The notes beneath the pieces are model-generated. The model was not told the origin of the DNA and ran no database searches. It worked only from the letters and a program-made list of their open reading frames with translations. 64,000 nucleotides of DNA from Numida meleagris (Eukaryota > Chordata > Aves > Galliformes > Numididae), in NCBI RefSeq assembly GCF_002078875.1, contig NC_034412.1, forward strand, positions 82,911,575 to 82,975,574. The letters run 5' to 3'. The position numbers and the translations under genes are program-made. This document shows positions 14,201 through 28,079 of this stretch, piece after piece; the first letter of the stretch is position 1; every line of letters begins with the position of its first letter.

Positions 14201-15825
14201 TTGCAGTCTTCTGCTTCTCAATGAGAGTTCAACTCATTTCTCCACTTAGCCAGGTTGGGGAAACAAGGGCATGCCTAGGGAATATAAAAACACTGCCAGC
14301 ATTTCTCATGTTCTCCATTCTATAAACATTCGCTTACTTCATGGTGCAAATACTTTATTACTTCCTAGAAGCCAAGGCTAGAGTTCTTTTGTTGTCTACG
14401 GTACTAAGAATGAGCTTAAAAACAAGGAGCATTAAAAAGCATACTCTTGCTACTTTGCTCCTCAGTTGTGCCTGCAGAGCAATTGATCCTCATGTCTCGA
14501 TCAGTTGACTCATGCCATAATTCTCTCATACATTTCCCATTCAATCTCAAAATATTTTTAATGTTTGGAAATCTCTGGCTTTATCTGTACTTTATACTTG
14601 GCCATCTCTTAGACTTCAGGAAATTTCTTAGCAAGAGTTTCCACCTTTCAGCAGAGCTGGTTCTCAAAGCTGTAAAATTCTTCATCATCAGCTCCCAGAG
14701 TGAACCCATTGTGGAAGAACAAGATAAATCAAACAACATATCCAAGGACATACTGCAGACAGTTCACAATAATAAAGTAGTAGCATTAGTCTCCAAACAG
14801 CAATTCAAAGGATCCCAGGATTAAGCAAATACTGTATATGCCAGTTCATTTGCACCATCTGCTGAAACAAGTATCAGAAGGGGACAGGATAGTAGACACA
14901 TGGGACTGTGAGTTGAAATACATTTGGAAAAAGAAAACTGTTTCAGAAAGCTATGAAAACAAAAATCTGGGTGCTTATAAGTTTGCAACCAGGAGAAGTA
15001 AGGAAGAATGTTGTCATTTCATTGACCTCAGAGATTTGATTTTTTAATTTCCCACTTTTAAGAGTGGAAAGGTTGTGGAACTTATTATATACTCTGGAGT
15101 CTAGTTCAGACACATATAGGAATTTCTGTTTAACTATGGAAAACACAAGTACAGAAATTATTATATACAGAATAGGAAGTAAAGATTTTTCAAATATTTT
15201 TGGATTCTGTGAGTACACGCAATGGTTTAGATGATGGTTTAGAGGATGCAGTTGCTAACTGAAGATGTGTTGCGTCGATCAGAATGAGCGACAGGCATTT
15301 AGATCCTTTAAGCTGATCTTTGGATCAGTAACGTTACTGAGGATGTTTTCATGTAAAATGAGATCAAAAGCTAAGAAACTTGGTTTTTCAGACACTATTG
15401 TGAAATATGTGCGTTAATCAAAAGATGATACTGGGTTTATATGATGTCAAACATAGTAATATAAGGGAAAAAAGATCCCAGTATTCCAGTAGTCTGGAAA
15501 GTGCTGGTGCATCTCTCTGATATGTCATATGGCATATTAGCATATACCAACCCATTTCAACCATTGAAAATATGTGTTTCTTTTCATTGAGACTACTTAA
15601 ATATTGGAAGTTACAGTTTTTCCCTTATAATGTAAATTGCTATAAGAAATGTAATTGAATTGTTACTTATTTAATTGATAATAATTACTCTTAACAGTCT
15701 GTGCCAAAGATAATGGCTGTGGAAGTCAAAAGACATTTGCACAGAAGTTTCACTTGGTGATAAATGTCTTTCTCTGTGAGATGACACACAAGAGCTACAA
15801 ACACAGCCCATTCTTAGATACTTTC

Positions 15826-15848
15826 TGATTTAGATTCTGATTTAGATG
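15826..15848. repeat. Short tandem duplication
   Basis: Two adjacent copies of a CTGATTTAGAT-type unit (CTGATTTAGATT then CTGATTTAGATG). Confidence 0.75.
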
Positions 15849-18800
15849 CAGGAAAAAAACAATTCTGTGCTCTTTCCTTTAGAGTTGAATTATGGCAATA
15901 TTTTGGAGCATGATTATAGAAATTAGAAGACTCCCTTAAATGCAGCCAAAAGTAGTAATTGTTTAGATACTTTCATTTGCAGTTCTTATAGTATCGGAAC
16001 ACCTCAAAACTACTGATAATAGCACCACTAATTCATGGCGAGGTGGTGTTAAAGGACCTAAGGCATCAGCAGAGAATAAAGTCTGGCTTTGTGTATATCA
16101 TAAGCCATTATGTGTTTCTGAATTACTGCCAAGCTGAGCCCGGTGGTTTCCATTTCGCAGGGACATAACTGGTGTTTGGCAAGAGCAGAAAGTATCCTCA
16201 CAGTACGCATTTTGAATTATGGAATTATTCGTTTCCTTATTATATAGATGGGACACAGAGTAGTTCAGGGAACCATTGGAAGGCCTTTCTGGATGCTACA
16301 TGCTCTACCAGGAGGTTATTTTCTCTGAAAAAACAACATGAACACCACAGGAATCTTAAGGTCCCAGTAACTCTTTCCTCGTAAAACTGACTTCTCCTAA
16401 CACTAGTGGTGATAATGAGAATTTGACGATTGTTCTGTGGCTTGTGTGATATTTTCAGTCCTGGCTGAAACACATTAAAAAGTTGTTTTGAAGATAGAGG
16501 ATACATTACTGTGATCACACTAGCAGAAAAGTTCAAAATCTGCCCTTGCTCTCTGCAACACTGAACTGCCTGAAGAAAATTGATATGTTAGCATAGGCAA
16601 AATTACCCAAGCCACATGCTAGAAGTAAAATTCACATTGCCTTGCTTACATGAGAAGATGTAGATGGTAAATATTTCTATAAATAAATTATTGAAAGCCA
16701 AATCATAATTGTTGTTGTAGTCAGAGTTTCCAGGGACATTGTGAGAGCTCTGGAAATTGCAGCTGCACTGCCCCCAGTGGTGCCAGCAACAATGCACACT
16801 GCTTGTGCGTGTAATGTTTGGATAGTGCTGTCTGCACGCAGTCAAATTTTGGCTTCCCAACCCAGTCAAGGTCCTTTTCATCACAGAAAACAAGCAAGAC
16901 TTCCCAATCACCATGGTTCTACATGCTCAGCAGTGCCCTGTCCCGTGAGGGCTGGCAGATGGGTGTCACCAGAGGGGTAGATGCACCCACTATAGGGCTG
17001 CAGGTCCATTCCCATCAGTACTGGCCCTTTGTACATGGTAACACCAAGCAGTATAAACCTAGCCTGGATAAGATGTGAGCAAAATCACAATTCTGTCAAA
17101 TTAGAAGAGTGTTTGTTGTGCAAGGACTGATTTTGGTGGTAGCTAATCTCATGCAGGAGCAGAAGTGGCAGGTGATACCTTGTGTGGCAGGAAGCATACA
17201 AATACAAAAGTAATCTGTTGGATAGTTTTGAGAAAAACTTGAACTGGTCAAGTTAATTTCTACAAGAAGGGCCCTCTGCATTGCTGATGTCCAGGAACCT
17301 TCATGCCAGGGCTGCTGTACTGCTGAGCACAGCTTAGACGCACAGATATCGGCACCGGGAGCAGTGCTGCAGTGCAGTTGGTAGCACTGATACACACACT
17401 GAAGACCTTTTTCAATATTACTACTACAGAGAACTTCAAATGAACTGATGAATCTCAAAGACTCCCCAGAATACACGTTTCCTTTTCAGCTGGCAGCTCA
17501 GTTATTCGTCTAAGTAGTCTGTGGATTAAGTAATCTGACAACCACTGAAAGGTTTCTTTTGTGAAACATTTGTGTGCTATCGCTTTCTGCTTTTTCCATC
17601 TCACCTCTACAAGTAGCCCAGAAATTCAGCGCGGGTCTATCAAGCAGAGATCAGACCTGCCATCGTCCACACCAAGAGCTGGCAGCTGCATAGGAGGTGC
17701 TGGTGCACCTCAGGAACTGCAGCATGCAGGGTGCATGAAGGACCAGGGAAGGGAAAACAGAAACAGGGAGAGGGTTAACAAGATTGTGTTTTTTCCCATT
17801 TACTTTGCAGCTCACTTCTTTACATACGTGTTGGAAAGAGACAGTATGGATCTTTGTCATTGAACATCACAGAAAATTAATGTAGGAGAGGCTATGTGGA
17901 CGTACAACACCACATGATCTAAGGCCATTGAACAACCCAGTATCTAATTATTAAGTTACCAGGCAGACTGGGACATCTGATTTTTCTAAGCATGTAGTGG
18001 CTGTCAGTTCCGTGCTTCACCACCTTTCCATCTCAGCAGGGGCTGGCAAGAGGCCTGTTTGTCCCCATCTGGCTGCGGACACCAGTGCTGCAGGCCGACA
18101 CCCCTCCCACACAGGCACCGGGTGCCTCTCCCTAGGCCTACCTCCCCCTCCCTGCCCAGGGGTCAGCAGGGCTGCTGGGCAGTGCCAGCACCACGTGTGG
18201 TGGCCCCGTGGGCTGATGAGATGCAGACACTCTGGGACACAGGGCAGCATGTGCCAGCTTACGCCTCCCTGTCACATCCACCCACCTTAAACCTCATCCC
18301 TGTTTTGTACAGATCCTGACAGAACAGCTCCAGTATGGTGTGTACAGACAGAGAAACAGTATTGATTTTGCTGTGCCTGAATGGAATTCTTAACAGGAAA
18401 AGAAACGTAGTGTTGATTTTTTTTTCCCCCTTTGACTTTTGCGTGTGGGCTTCTGTACTTACTGCATAGGATTTGATCCATGGGAAGTACAGAGGTAGAG
18501 CTTGATTTTTAAGTTGAACACGACCCGGGCTCCGATCAGTGCAGACATAATTTCATTGTCACTAAATAATTTTGCACATGTATTTAAATGAGGTGCAAAT
18601 TAACACTCTCCTTCCTTCCTGCCAATTGGAGAATCAGATGGGCAGTTTTTCTGCATTTTTCTGGGGTGGTTATCAGGAACCATACCCTCCTCTTTCAGCA
18701 TTACTAAAAACATCCAGAGTGTACCTGATATGCAATTCACTGGGCCAAGGGACAGCTAGTCTTATCTGAAGTGTATCTTGATTTTTCTGAGGATGTTGCT

Positions 18801-21423
18801 GTGGGTGAAGTTTACTAAAATATGATTTTGAATGCAAAGGTATAATATATGCTAGTTGTGTTACTAATTATGTTCTTACAAAGACAGTTTTTAAAGCATC
18901 GTTAACACACACAGTATCAATACTTAAAAGCATCAGTGGCTGATAGTGGTAGTACAGCTTCGCTATAGTGGATGATCTATGACTGTAAGCATTAAATGCT
19001 CTCTACTTTAAAATCATTAATCCCTACTTTCTTTGAATATGTTTAATTAAAAAGTTCAATTTTCCAGTAATTGCTGTGTTTATATAACCCTGAAATGGAA
19101 TTTCATTGAGGCACAAGGTCTTTTATATAAACATCCATCTGTCCACCGTGTAGCTGTGCTGGGGCAAGTTTTGTAGATTTGGTGAGAAGTGGAGAGATTA
19201 CGGATGACTGTGTCCCTGTAAGAACTGTGAACTTTTGTCCTCTGTGTGAAGGCTCTGCAGGAATTTTGCTTTCATAATTTTGGTACCAAACAAGGCAACT
19301 GCGGAGTCAATAGGAGAGAATATCATGAAACAATGGATTTAGCATCTAGCAGAGTTGCTTTATTAGTTTATAAAGAAAAGCTCCTTCCTTGGTCCTTTTT
19401 TCCTATGTCAAGATTTACACTGCAAAATCTGCTTCTTATATTGTTCCTTTCTATCTGAATGCAAAATAAAGGAAACCTCAATTGCATGTAAAAAGTACAT
19501 ATACATGTATGCATATATGTATGTTTCAGGCTGAGAGATACTGCTAACAAAATAGAAAATATGTTGGTATTAATAAGGCTGGCATTCAGAAAGAACGAAA
19601 TAAATACATGTAAGTTTGTCAGCTTATTAATCATTCCATTATAAGCGGTGTTTTTACTTTCGTTGCTCTAACATCTAACCACAGTTCATTGGCTAATGGC
19701 CAAGCTAGCTTTTGCGCTGGCACATTACCATGCGGTGCAGTTCTGTACTTCTCTTCCATTTATTAATGCTGCAGACTTCCTACAATTCAGGCTAAAAATA
19801 GAACTGGTTATGTGAAAAACACTGCATTTGTGCTTGAGCTGCAGAATAGAAACAAGAGGATTTTATGTGGACGGGGAACAGATTCATGACACAGAAGAGC
19901 TAGCTGCTTATACTCTGGAAAAAGCTTCATTTTTGCATGGTTGTAAATAAGATTAGAGTTGCTGTGTACACGTTAGTCAGAAGGATGAATCATATTTGTG
20001 ATATTGCCTCAGTACGTATGAATCTTCGTGTGTATCAGTTCTATGAAGGAAAGCTGATTTCTTATACAAGGAAACCTGAAAGTAGTGCAACGTAAAAAAA
20101 CAAATTTGTAACATGAAAGGCATATAGTGATGTTTTGTTTTGCAGTATAAAGAGTGTCTTCATGTGTGACACATGTTTTGAAGTATCCTCAAACAATTAC
20201 ACACTAAACTAAAACTTAAGCTGCACCCCTACGTTTTTGGAACTGCATTTTGGCCAGGCATAACCTCTCCTATTGTTCTGCTGTCATTATCTTGAAGGCA
20301 GCATTTGCCGTCTGCAGACCATTTCACCACAAAACCATTTCTAAACTTATTTCCAAGTTGTAATATAGCTGCTTACTAAAAACTGCCGGCATTCAAATGC
20401 AGTCCCCATGCTCTTGATCTTTTTTATAATGCTATGATTTGTTTTGGATCAGCAGCAGTTTGAACAAGACAAACAGCGTACCGGTTTCCTTCTGAACCTA
20501 AGGGAGCTGACAGGGACATAGGTGACGAGTGATAGTGGATGCATTTCATAGTCAAAATGAAAAGCAGCAAAACTGATAAGGTCTCATTGTTGCACAAATA
20601 GAAAAAGCTAACAGTTTGCATATCAGAAATATCAGGTGTTAGGATTTGACTCAGAACTGCTGAATACTAGCTTGTTTGCCTTTGGAGAAATAGAGAGGAA
20701 GGAAATGTCATGCAGCAACATCACACATGATAGTGATGGGAGATGGCAAATGGGGAAATAGACTTTTCCTATGCTGTTTCCTAAAGATACTGTTTGGGCT
20801 GACTGTGATGGTGGATTATTAAGGAATTCAGATTATTAAATATCTGCACTTGGCAAAGCATGAGAGGAACATCTCTTCAAGAGTACAACAGTCTCAGAAT
20901 TCACTCTTGTTTTGTCCTTAACTCAGTACTGTGTAAGAAATAAAACTGGTGATTGTGTTAGGAGAAGAGGCAATAATAACGAAATGAGAATAAATTGTAA
21001 GCTGTATCATTTTTGAACTATCTAGAGAAAATGAAATTAAGAAAGCTTTCAAGTGTCACATGCTTTGCACCAGGCCACTGAATCAGTGAGGCGGAGCAAC
21101 AACTACTGGGTAGCTGTGTCAATTCATAACCTACAATTGGATGTAGAAAAAAAAGAGATTAGTTCACAGAACAAGGCTCAGGTAAAAAGAGTTTGGTCCA
21201 AAGTACTCAGCTCAACCCCTTCGTTACCATAGACCAAGTTATCCCTCATGTAATGGTGCAACACCATCTGAATACAACATAGGCTGAAATCAATGAATCA
21301 TTCCTATTTACAATAAAGTTTATTTTTGTCCTGACAAGCTCTCTGAGATTGATACTCACTACTATACCAAGTGCAATATAAAGGATCCTATAATGCAGTC
21401 AGCTTGATGTGCTTTTGTGATAC

Positions 21424-21445
21424 AATTTAACACTAATGTTAAATT
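21424..21445. repeat. Perfect 9-bp inverted repeat, 4-nt loop
   Basis: AATTTAACA at 21424-21432 pairs with TGTTAAATT at 21437-21445 around CTAA. It is a compact AT-rich hairpin and may be chance in AT-rich DNA. Confidence 0.8.
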
Positions 21446-24400
21446 AAATTACAAAGATAAATTTTGTGGACTCTTAAAACATTTCAGAACTCAGTTCTAA
21501 TTGGAGATGTGGAAGATACAAATCCTGCCTATCGATCATTTAATATACAAATTGTTGGGAGAGAAGATTCACACAATATGATAATCTGTACAAGACTTTT
21601 TGTTATGATACAGGCTTGTGATGTGATGTATTGATCCCTTCCTGCAGTTGGGATGTCTGCTCAAGGAGAAGGCTCGGGCAGGTTGACCTCACTGTGGAAA
21701 ACACCAGCCAATTTATATAATTTGGGTGAGGCCAGATTCCACCAGGGGGTCCATAGCAAAGAGGTAATTAATTATTCAAATTCTGAGTTTTCACAGCCTT
21801 CAGACTAAGCCTGTCAAGTGGAAGATGAGACTTCTGCTGCAGGTTCTTTTGTTTTCATTAGCTGGACTACAGCAGCTGGATGCAGTTTGCCTCTGCCATT
21901 GGGATTCTGGTAATACACACTCATGGTATGGAAACCAGCTGCCCTTACTCAGCCTGATTTGCCAGCAAGGAGAAAACAAACCTGATAACCTTCTGAACAG
22001 TGAAGTAGAAAGAGACGTGACTTCATCTGGCACAAACAATATTAAAATTTCACGGAACTAGTATGCTGCCATTGAAGGAAAGGTTTTTGAGAACATCTCC
22101 CCATTGTTTAGAGGGTGAACAGAAAAAAAAGACATTTACTGAAAGGACATCGTTTTAATGGCTGTGTAATGAGAGAAAGGGGGAATAAAATTTGCAAAAG
22201 TCGGTTGCAAAATATCCAAAAAATACAAATTTATTGAAATCAGTATTAAAAGAAAGTAGCATAAATATGAACAACAAAGCCCCTCACTAAACCCATAAAC
22301 TACCGATCCATAAGCTATTAATCAAAATGGAAAACTTAAGCAAAATATCAGAGAAAGTAATAAGAGCCTCATTTACCAGAAGTTTGAGGGGAAATAGCAA
22401 TGACTGGTAGGCCTTAAACAGTTATTTTAGTGCTTAGGAGTACTGCAAAACAGACTTCATTCCAGCACATACTGATAAGGTGATCATGCTGCCAAGGAGG
22501 TAACTAAATAAGGCAGATGTCAAGCTCGTCTCCACAAATGCAGCTCTAGCTACTGCCACACAGAAGGACAGAATTAATGGCCAGGAGGGCTGGCAGTTAC
22601 CATAGTCACCTGCACTGCTGTGGGGTGCTCGGAGGAGAAGGCCGTGATGGAAGCTGCTAGCTGATGGATATGTTAGAAAAGAGAGGAAAGGAGAGAGAGA
22701 GAAATGAAATTGGGCTCCAGCACACTGATGAGAATTAGCTGCAGCGCTGGGCGTAGCTGTGCACTGTTGCTGTGTGCTACTTGCACGTAGTATTTGTCTG
22801 GAGAAATACTTTTTTGTTAAGCTTAGCCTTACCTGAAATGAATGCTGCTTCTTTCCATTCTCACTGTTGCTGGGAATTGAAATGGCTGCAGATAAAGAGC
22901 AGTGTAAAAACATGATGAGCTATGTAGCTTGGGAGCAATTGAGCAGCTGAACACTGCATTATTGAGAAATCATTCGCTACCTCTGGGTGTTAGTGAGAAA
23001 CTGGAGAGTCCTAGACTGGCATTCAGGGCAGAGCGTAGGATGAATAAACATTACTGATGCTGAGTATTTACTAGCGAAATGCAGTATGGAGCTTCTGGAG
23101 TTGCATGTCATCCCACTGCATCTTGCAGAGTTAGCAGGACACAGAGAAATCACAAATTCCAGAAGCTCTGTGGCAGAATTGATCTTATATTGTTTTCTAA
23201 ATAACTAAATTATCAATGAAATGAATGACATTTTGCTTAACGTGCACCAGGCAATCTGCATAGCAAAACAGCCATATTTTCAAGTGACAACACATGAGAA
23301 CCATTTAAATATATATCAGATATATCAGTAGTCCTCAAGGGACTTGTAGATCACTACATGAAACTGTTATTTTCATGTGCATACCTTACTGTTGCCAAAT
23401 TACTCCTGGCTTGGTATTTTCCTTCTTATCTACTTGAGATAGGAATCTCTTTAGAATGAGAGCCTCAGTAGTTTGTAAGATAGTCCTGTATATCTCTGGC
23501 TTTTTATAAATAATAAATAATAAGCCCTAGATGCTAATGATCATTAATATTGCAAGCGTTAAGCTGGAAATTCTAACTCCTAGTTTCTTAGGTAATTGCA
23601 AGTATAAATATTTCTTGACTCAGCATGGTGAGCAGTCACAAAATATGGAACCTTACCCTGTGTGGAGTGATGGCTATTAAGTATATCCCAGACCCAGTAA
23701 ATCTCAGGCTATGGAACTTGTCCCAGAATCTGCTCCTTCTACAGAACTGTGCTGCAGAAACTCGTCCCACATTTTTTAAAACTAACACAAAATATCCACT
23801 CCATATGGTTTTGGAGACATACTTAAAATGTTAGCCAAGTTCAAGCTGATGCAGTTCTGTCTTGCAGAGCTCCGAACTAGTATAAAACAATTTCTTTGAG
23901 AGGTTCAATCACGTTCATGACTATGAGTTTTTAAGTCAAAGCCTAAAGAAATTTCAGAGACAAACCAATACATTGCTATCTGTTTAAAGTAAGTGTATTT
24001 AATTTAGGAGTAAATACAGTATATGTTCCTATACCGTATTTACAAGCATTTTTTTGCCACATGAATATAAAAAATTCGTATTGTTCCTTACCTATGTAGC
24101 AGAACCAAGGACTTTCATCTGCTTATACACTGCCAATTTAAGAATCTTTGGAACTGAAGGATTTGGAAAAATTGAGAGAACAGTAGTCACAATAAACAAG
24201 TCAGGGAACAGCCTACAGTATGGGACTGTTTAAGCTGTTGGAGTTGAGAGCTGCCTCTTCATTCTGGCCCAAGGAGGTATCATCGCTAAAATAAATGGAT
24301 TTTGACTGGATTTTAAATAGCCAGGTTCAATGAACTACTTTTATAAGTTAGATCAAAGTGGCTACTGAATTTGCTTCTTGCCACGTTAAGTTCTGCAAAA

Positions 24401-24713
24401 TCTAAGAGTTGGCAATTTATTTAGCAAAGCTTGAAATGTACTACACAGTAATCACAGAATGAAAATTTCTTATTAGGTTGCACGTCTCAGCAGGAGTGTA
24501 TCTGCCCTCTTCAAAAAGTGAAAGCAGGTAGCAAGAGTGATGGGAATCTCAGAAACACTTATTTTGGCTTAAGATGTATCATGTAGGGAAGGAGCACGCG
24601 TGTAGTTGATCCACTGAAATGCACTGATGGAAGAGACTTAAATTTGTCTTGACATTCTGGGCAGGAGCTTAGAACAAAGCAAAAGCAATCCCCTCCAGAA
24701 AAACAAGTATGTT

Positions 24714-24731
24714 AAAAAAAAAAAAAAAAAA
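24714..24731. repeat. Poly-A tract
   Basis: Eighteen A residues with shorter A runs following to about 24768. No LINE or SINE body was recognised upstream, so this is called a simple repeat. Confidence 0.9.
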
Positions 24732-25305
24732 CAGAAAAACTCTTTTGGTTCATTTAAAAAAAAAAATCCAAGCATTTCTTTTTTACATCTCCACGTTTTT
24801 AATGGAAATAGTTTTTAAGATGAAAATGTTCTGTATTCACATGTGATTCTTAAAAAACACAAGCTATTTTTGGCAGTGCATTGTAAGCCGGCCAGTGAAA
24901 GAAGCAGCAATATGTTCCTAGGAAATTTTCATTCCTCCTTCTGTTCTGCAGGGGAATGATGCTTCCATATACTTTGAAAAGTAAGCATGAGCAGAGAAAT
25001 TTAAACTCAGCTATAAGCTTTCCCTATTTCTAACTCTGAAGAATGAACCATATTCAGGACTGCAGCAAAGCATTATTGTTTCAGTGCCATACTGCTGGGA
25101 GTGCAGAGTACAGTGCCTTGGCATCGCTCCTGGAAGTCAGACCTTCAGGTACAGCTCTTCCACAGCGGCTGAAAAAACACCCATTGTGTGTCCCTTCCTC
25201 ACTGCAGCTGTATCAGTAACTTGTCATGGACCTCCGAAAATCTGTGTGTGTGGTAATCCATAAAACAGCATGCAAAGATATTTCAGTTCTTTTCAGAAGT
25301 TCTGT

Positions 25306-25358
25306 CCCAGTGAAGTCAGTGGGACCTTTCCCACGGAAATACACTGGGGCCAGAATGT
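25306..25358. repeat. Probable ancient palindromic repeat fragment
   Basis: The CCCAGTGAAGTCAGTGGGA near-palindrome is followed by CACTGGGGCCAGAAT, a combination typical of old amniote palindromic repeats with GGGCCAAAT ends and a CCATTGAAGTCAATGG core. The assignment is from memory of such elements. Confidence 0.4.
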
Positions 25359-26708
25359 CATTGGCAGCGTTAACTGGAGCTGTTCTCTTTAGAACATGTA
25401 TAGGGTATGCAGAGGAAAGATTGCATCTCAGCATAGAAAGAAGATACCACTGTGCTCAGCATTGTTAGTTAAGAACTCCATATCTCATGGAGGAGAAAAA
25501 AATGAGCTCTGAAAGAAAGCACTTAACCCCTTCAAGGCTGCAGCATCTGTTCCAGGTGTACTTTCCCTGTCAACATCCTACCTGAACGTTAGACAGTGAC
25601 TAATACTCCCATTGAAATTTATTTTGTCACTTTTATGACGGGTTGTAAATCTCTGTGAGCTTTGGCTATTCAACAGTTTCCATAGTTTTTGAGTGATTAA
25701 TACAGGCATTAAACCAGGAGAAGTTTCAAGCATCAAAGAGTTAAAACTAAATTTCATTAAAACTTCAGCGAAAGCTTTCGTTGCTGTGAGGTTCCTCAGT
25801 GGTTCGACTCAAGAATGCTCAGATTAATTTATCATTCATTAACGTTTTTGAATGTCATCAACACGAAATTTTAGATAATTCTATTTCTTTACTTGTGGCT
25901 AGTGAAACTTTTGCTTTATATGGGCAAAACTGCTAACGATGGGAAGATACCGTTCTCAAAAATTGCTGCTTTTGGTAGACTTCGGGCTCACTGGGTGTCC
26001 AGCACCAAATGTGTTTACTTCTTTGAAGAAACTGGCGTGGTGATTATGTCAGTCTCACCACGCAAATATTGCAAGACTCAAGTCTGAATTCTCTTTAAAA
26101 TGCAAAAGGCATTGAACGACTGAAACGATGCAGTTCTTTTGTGCTCCGTAGCTTGTGTGGAGGGGGAGAGCTTGTTAGCTGGGTCAGCTCTGCCACCTGC
26201 AGCTCAGAGCTGGCAGAACCACAGCATCTTCACCAGAAGTGTGTCAGACCTTCACTGTAACAATTAGAAAAATTCTGGTGGAGACGAGAGGTTTCCCTGG
26301 GAGGGTATACAGAAATTAAAGTAGTGATAGGATACGTAAGCTTATGTATGCCACACTGAAGTAAGGTGAAAGAGAGCTTCCATGCGGGTCTTTCTGCTAA
26401 TCCTCACTGCTATCTGGACAGACATCACTTCTCAGAATAGAATAGAAAGACAACATCAGAACAAAATTCCTAAAGCCAAATACACTCTCGGTGTGGCTGG
26501 AGTGATCTCAGAGCTGAATCTGGCCCCTTACGTACACAGGCAGATTTTGGCTCTGCTGATAACTGAAGCACTACAGGAAATTACGTGTGGATCCATATTC
26601 TCAGAACCCTCTGACTCCTGTCTGCAGTGCCTCTGGTATCTCCTCATATAACTCCCTTCCTAAAATGCACTGCTTTCTGAAACCTATAAATTCTAGTCTT
26701 CTCCTCTA

Positions 26709-26723
26709 AAAAAAAAAAAAAAA
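26709..26723. repeat. Poly-A tract
   Basis: About fifteen A residues in an otherwise ordinary AT-rich stretch. No processed-pseudogene body was recognised upstream. Confidence 0.85.
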
Positions 26724-26849
26724 GTCATTACAAAAATAAAATAAATCAAATCCTTCCAGATGTGTGCTTTACTAATGCAAAAAGCCATGTGCTTTATTAT
26801 GTTCCCTACTTTCACTTCCCTGAGCCCCAAGGGTATAACATTACCATTT

Positions 26850-27060
26850 TCTCAAGCTGGATCCGAGCCCTGTAATTGATGAATTGTCCGTAGGATCCAT
26901 ATGGAACTCTACCAAAGTCACTGACACTCCATACAACACCAAAATGTGTGCATATGTGTCCCAGTGTATGCCGGGCACCCAAGAGCATAAACTTTCCATG
27001 CCAGTGACTTCTCTCACTTTAAAGTGCTGTGGTCCTCTGTAGGAGCGAATCCTGCCCACA
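26850..27060. repeat. Possible ancient repeat remnant
   Basis: ATATGGAACTCTACCAAAGTC and GGAGCGAATCCTGCCCACAA resemble the motif set (AAAGTCAATGGAACTC, GGATTTGGCCC) of old sauropsid repeats. Identity is weak and the ends are undefined. A minus-strand open frame of 72 codons across it is not considered a gene. Confidence 0.3.
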
Positions 27061-27984
27061 ACTATTCACAATGAAACTGCCATGGCTCTTCAGCAATGGT
27101 CAGATATCACAGTGATGAGTTCAAATAACAAAGTGTGACTGGAAACTAACTCTAATCATTTGGGGTTATTAGGAGTCATGTTGAGTTATTTCAGTGTCTT
27201 CTAGCACTGCAGAGGGAAAGTGTATTCTCTACTATGATCTTTGTTCTTACAAATGTATTTCAAAAGCTATTAAGGAGGATATCTTTTCTTTTAACCTTAG
27301 ACTTACTTCCATTGCCCAGGCACTAAAGACAGCATCTAGAGCCTGAAACATCCACACAGAGCCTTGTGTCTTTCTTGGACAGCAGGAGAGATCAGCTGAA
27401 TCAGATCCAGCATCACCTATGGCATTTCAGCTGGCACTAGACCCTGTGTGCAGGCAAATGAGCCCCACCTTTTGTATTTTCTAGGTGTGGAGCATGGAAA
27501 TGTCTAACTGTGTCTTGTCAAGCATTGCTATTAAAGGTTCTGGGTCCCTGGAAATGTAGAAATTATTCCTGTGATCATACATTGTCACTGCACTGAAGTC
27601 TTTAAGTCTGTAGGGTATTTTCCTGGGTGACTGGTTCTGAGCTGTGCAGAAAATGCTTGCAGAAGAGATTGGTTTTGTTGATGTTCAAAATATTATTATT
27701 ATAGTGCTAGAGTAAAGGATTGTACATTTTAATATTATCCAGTCCTTGAAAAATGTTAAAATAGATATTTTGAAAAGGAGTCTCACAGTGAGATGGGGCG
27801 ATATGTGGGGAATAGGCAGTCAAAGCCTCAGGCTTCTTCTGTATGCAAATGAATGTAGGAGTATGTAAAACATTTTGTTAGCTTTGTTTTAAGAAGTCAC
27901 TATGTAAAACGATACAGTCAGACCAGTCTGCCAGCTTCCCTGCTCACCAGCAGCTGGACGTGGCAGGCAGTAGAGCTCAGGACA

Positions 27985-28079
27985 TTGTCCTGGGCAAGTG
28001 TCCCTGCTGGAGCAGGGGTTGGGTCCAGTGACCTCTCAAGGTCCCTTCCAATCTTAGCTATCCAATGATTCTGTGGTTT
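27985..28079 (+). mobile_element. CR1 3'-end fragment
   Basis: CCTGCTGGAGCAGGGGTTGG, TGACCTCTCAAGGTCCCTTC and CCAATGATTCTGTGG reproduce the end of a CR1 subfamily in the right order. The 5' limit is uncertain and may reach back to about 27925. Confidence 0.85.

Noticed and set aside
22434..22913. 159-codon minus-strand open frame
   Set aside because: It is the second-longest frame in the window, but its composition is Ser/Leu-rich without domain, signal or splice context. It is consistent with chance inside a 30-kb intron.
24714..24731. Poly-A run as the tail of a processed pseudogene
   Set aside because: No upstream coding-like or cDNA-like sequence and no target-site duplication could be seen.
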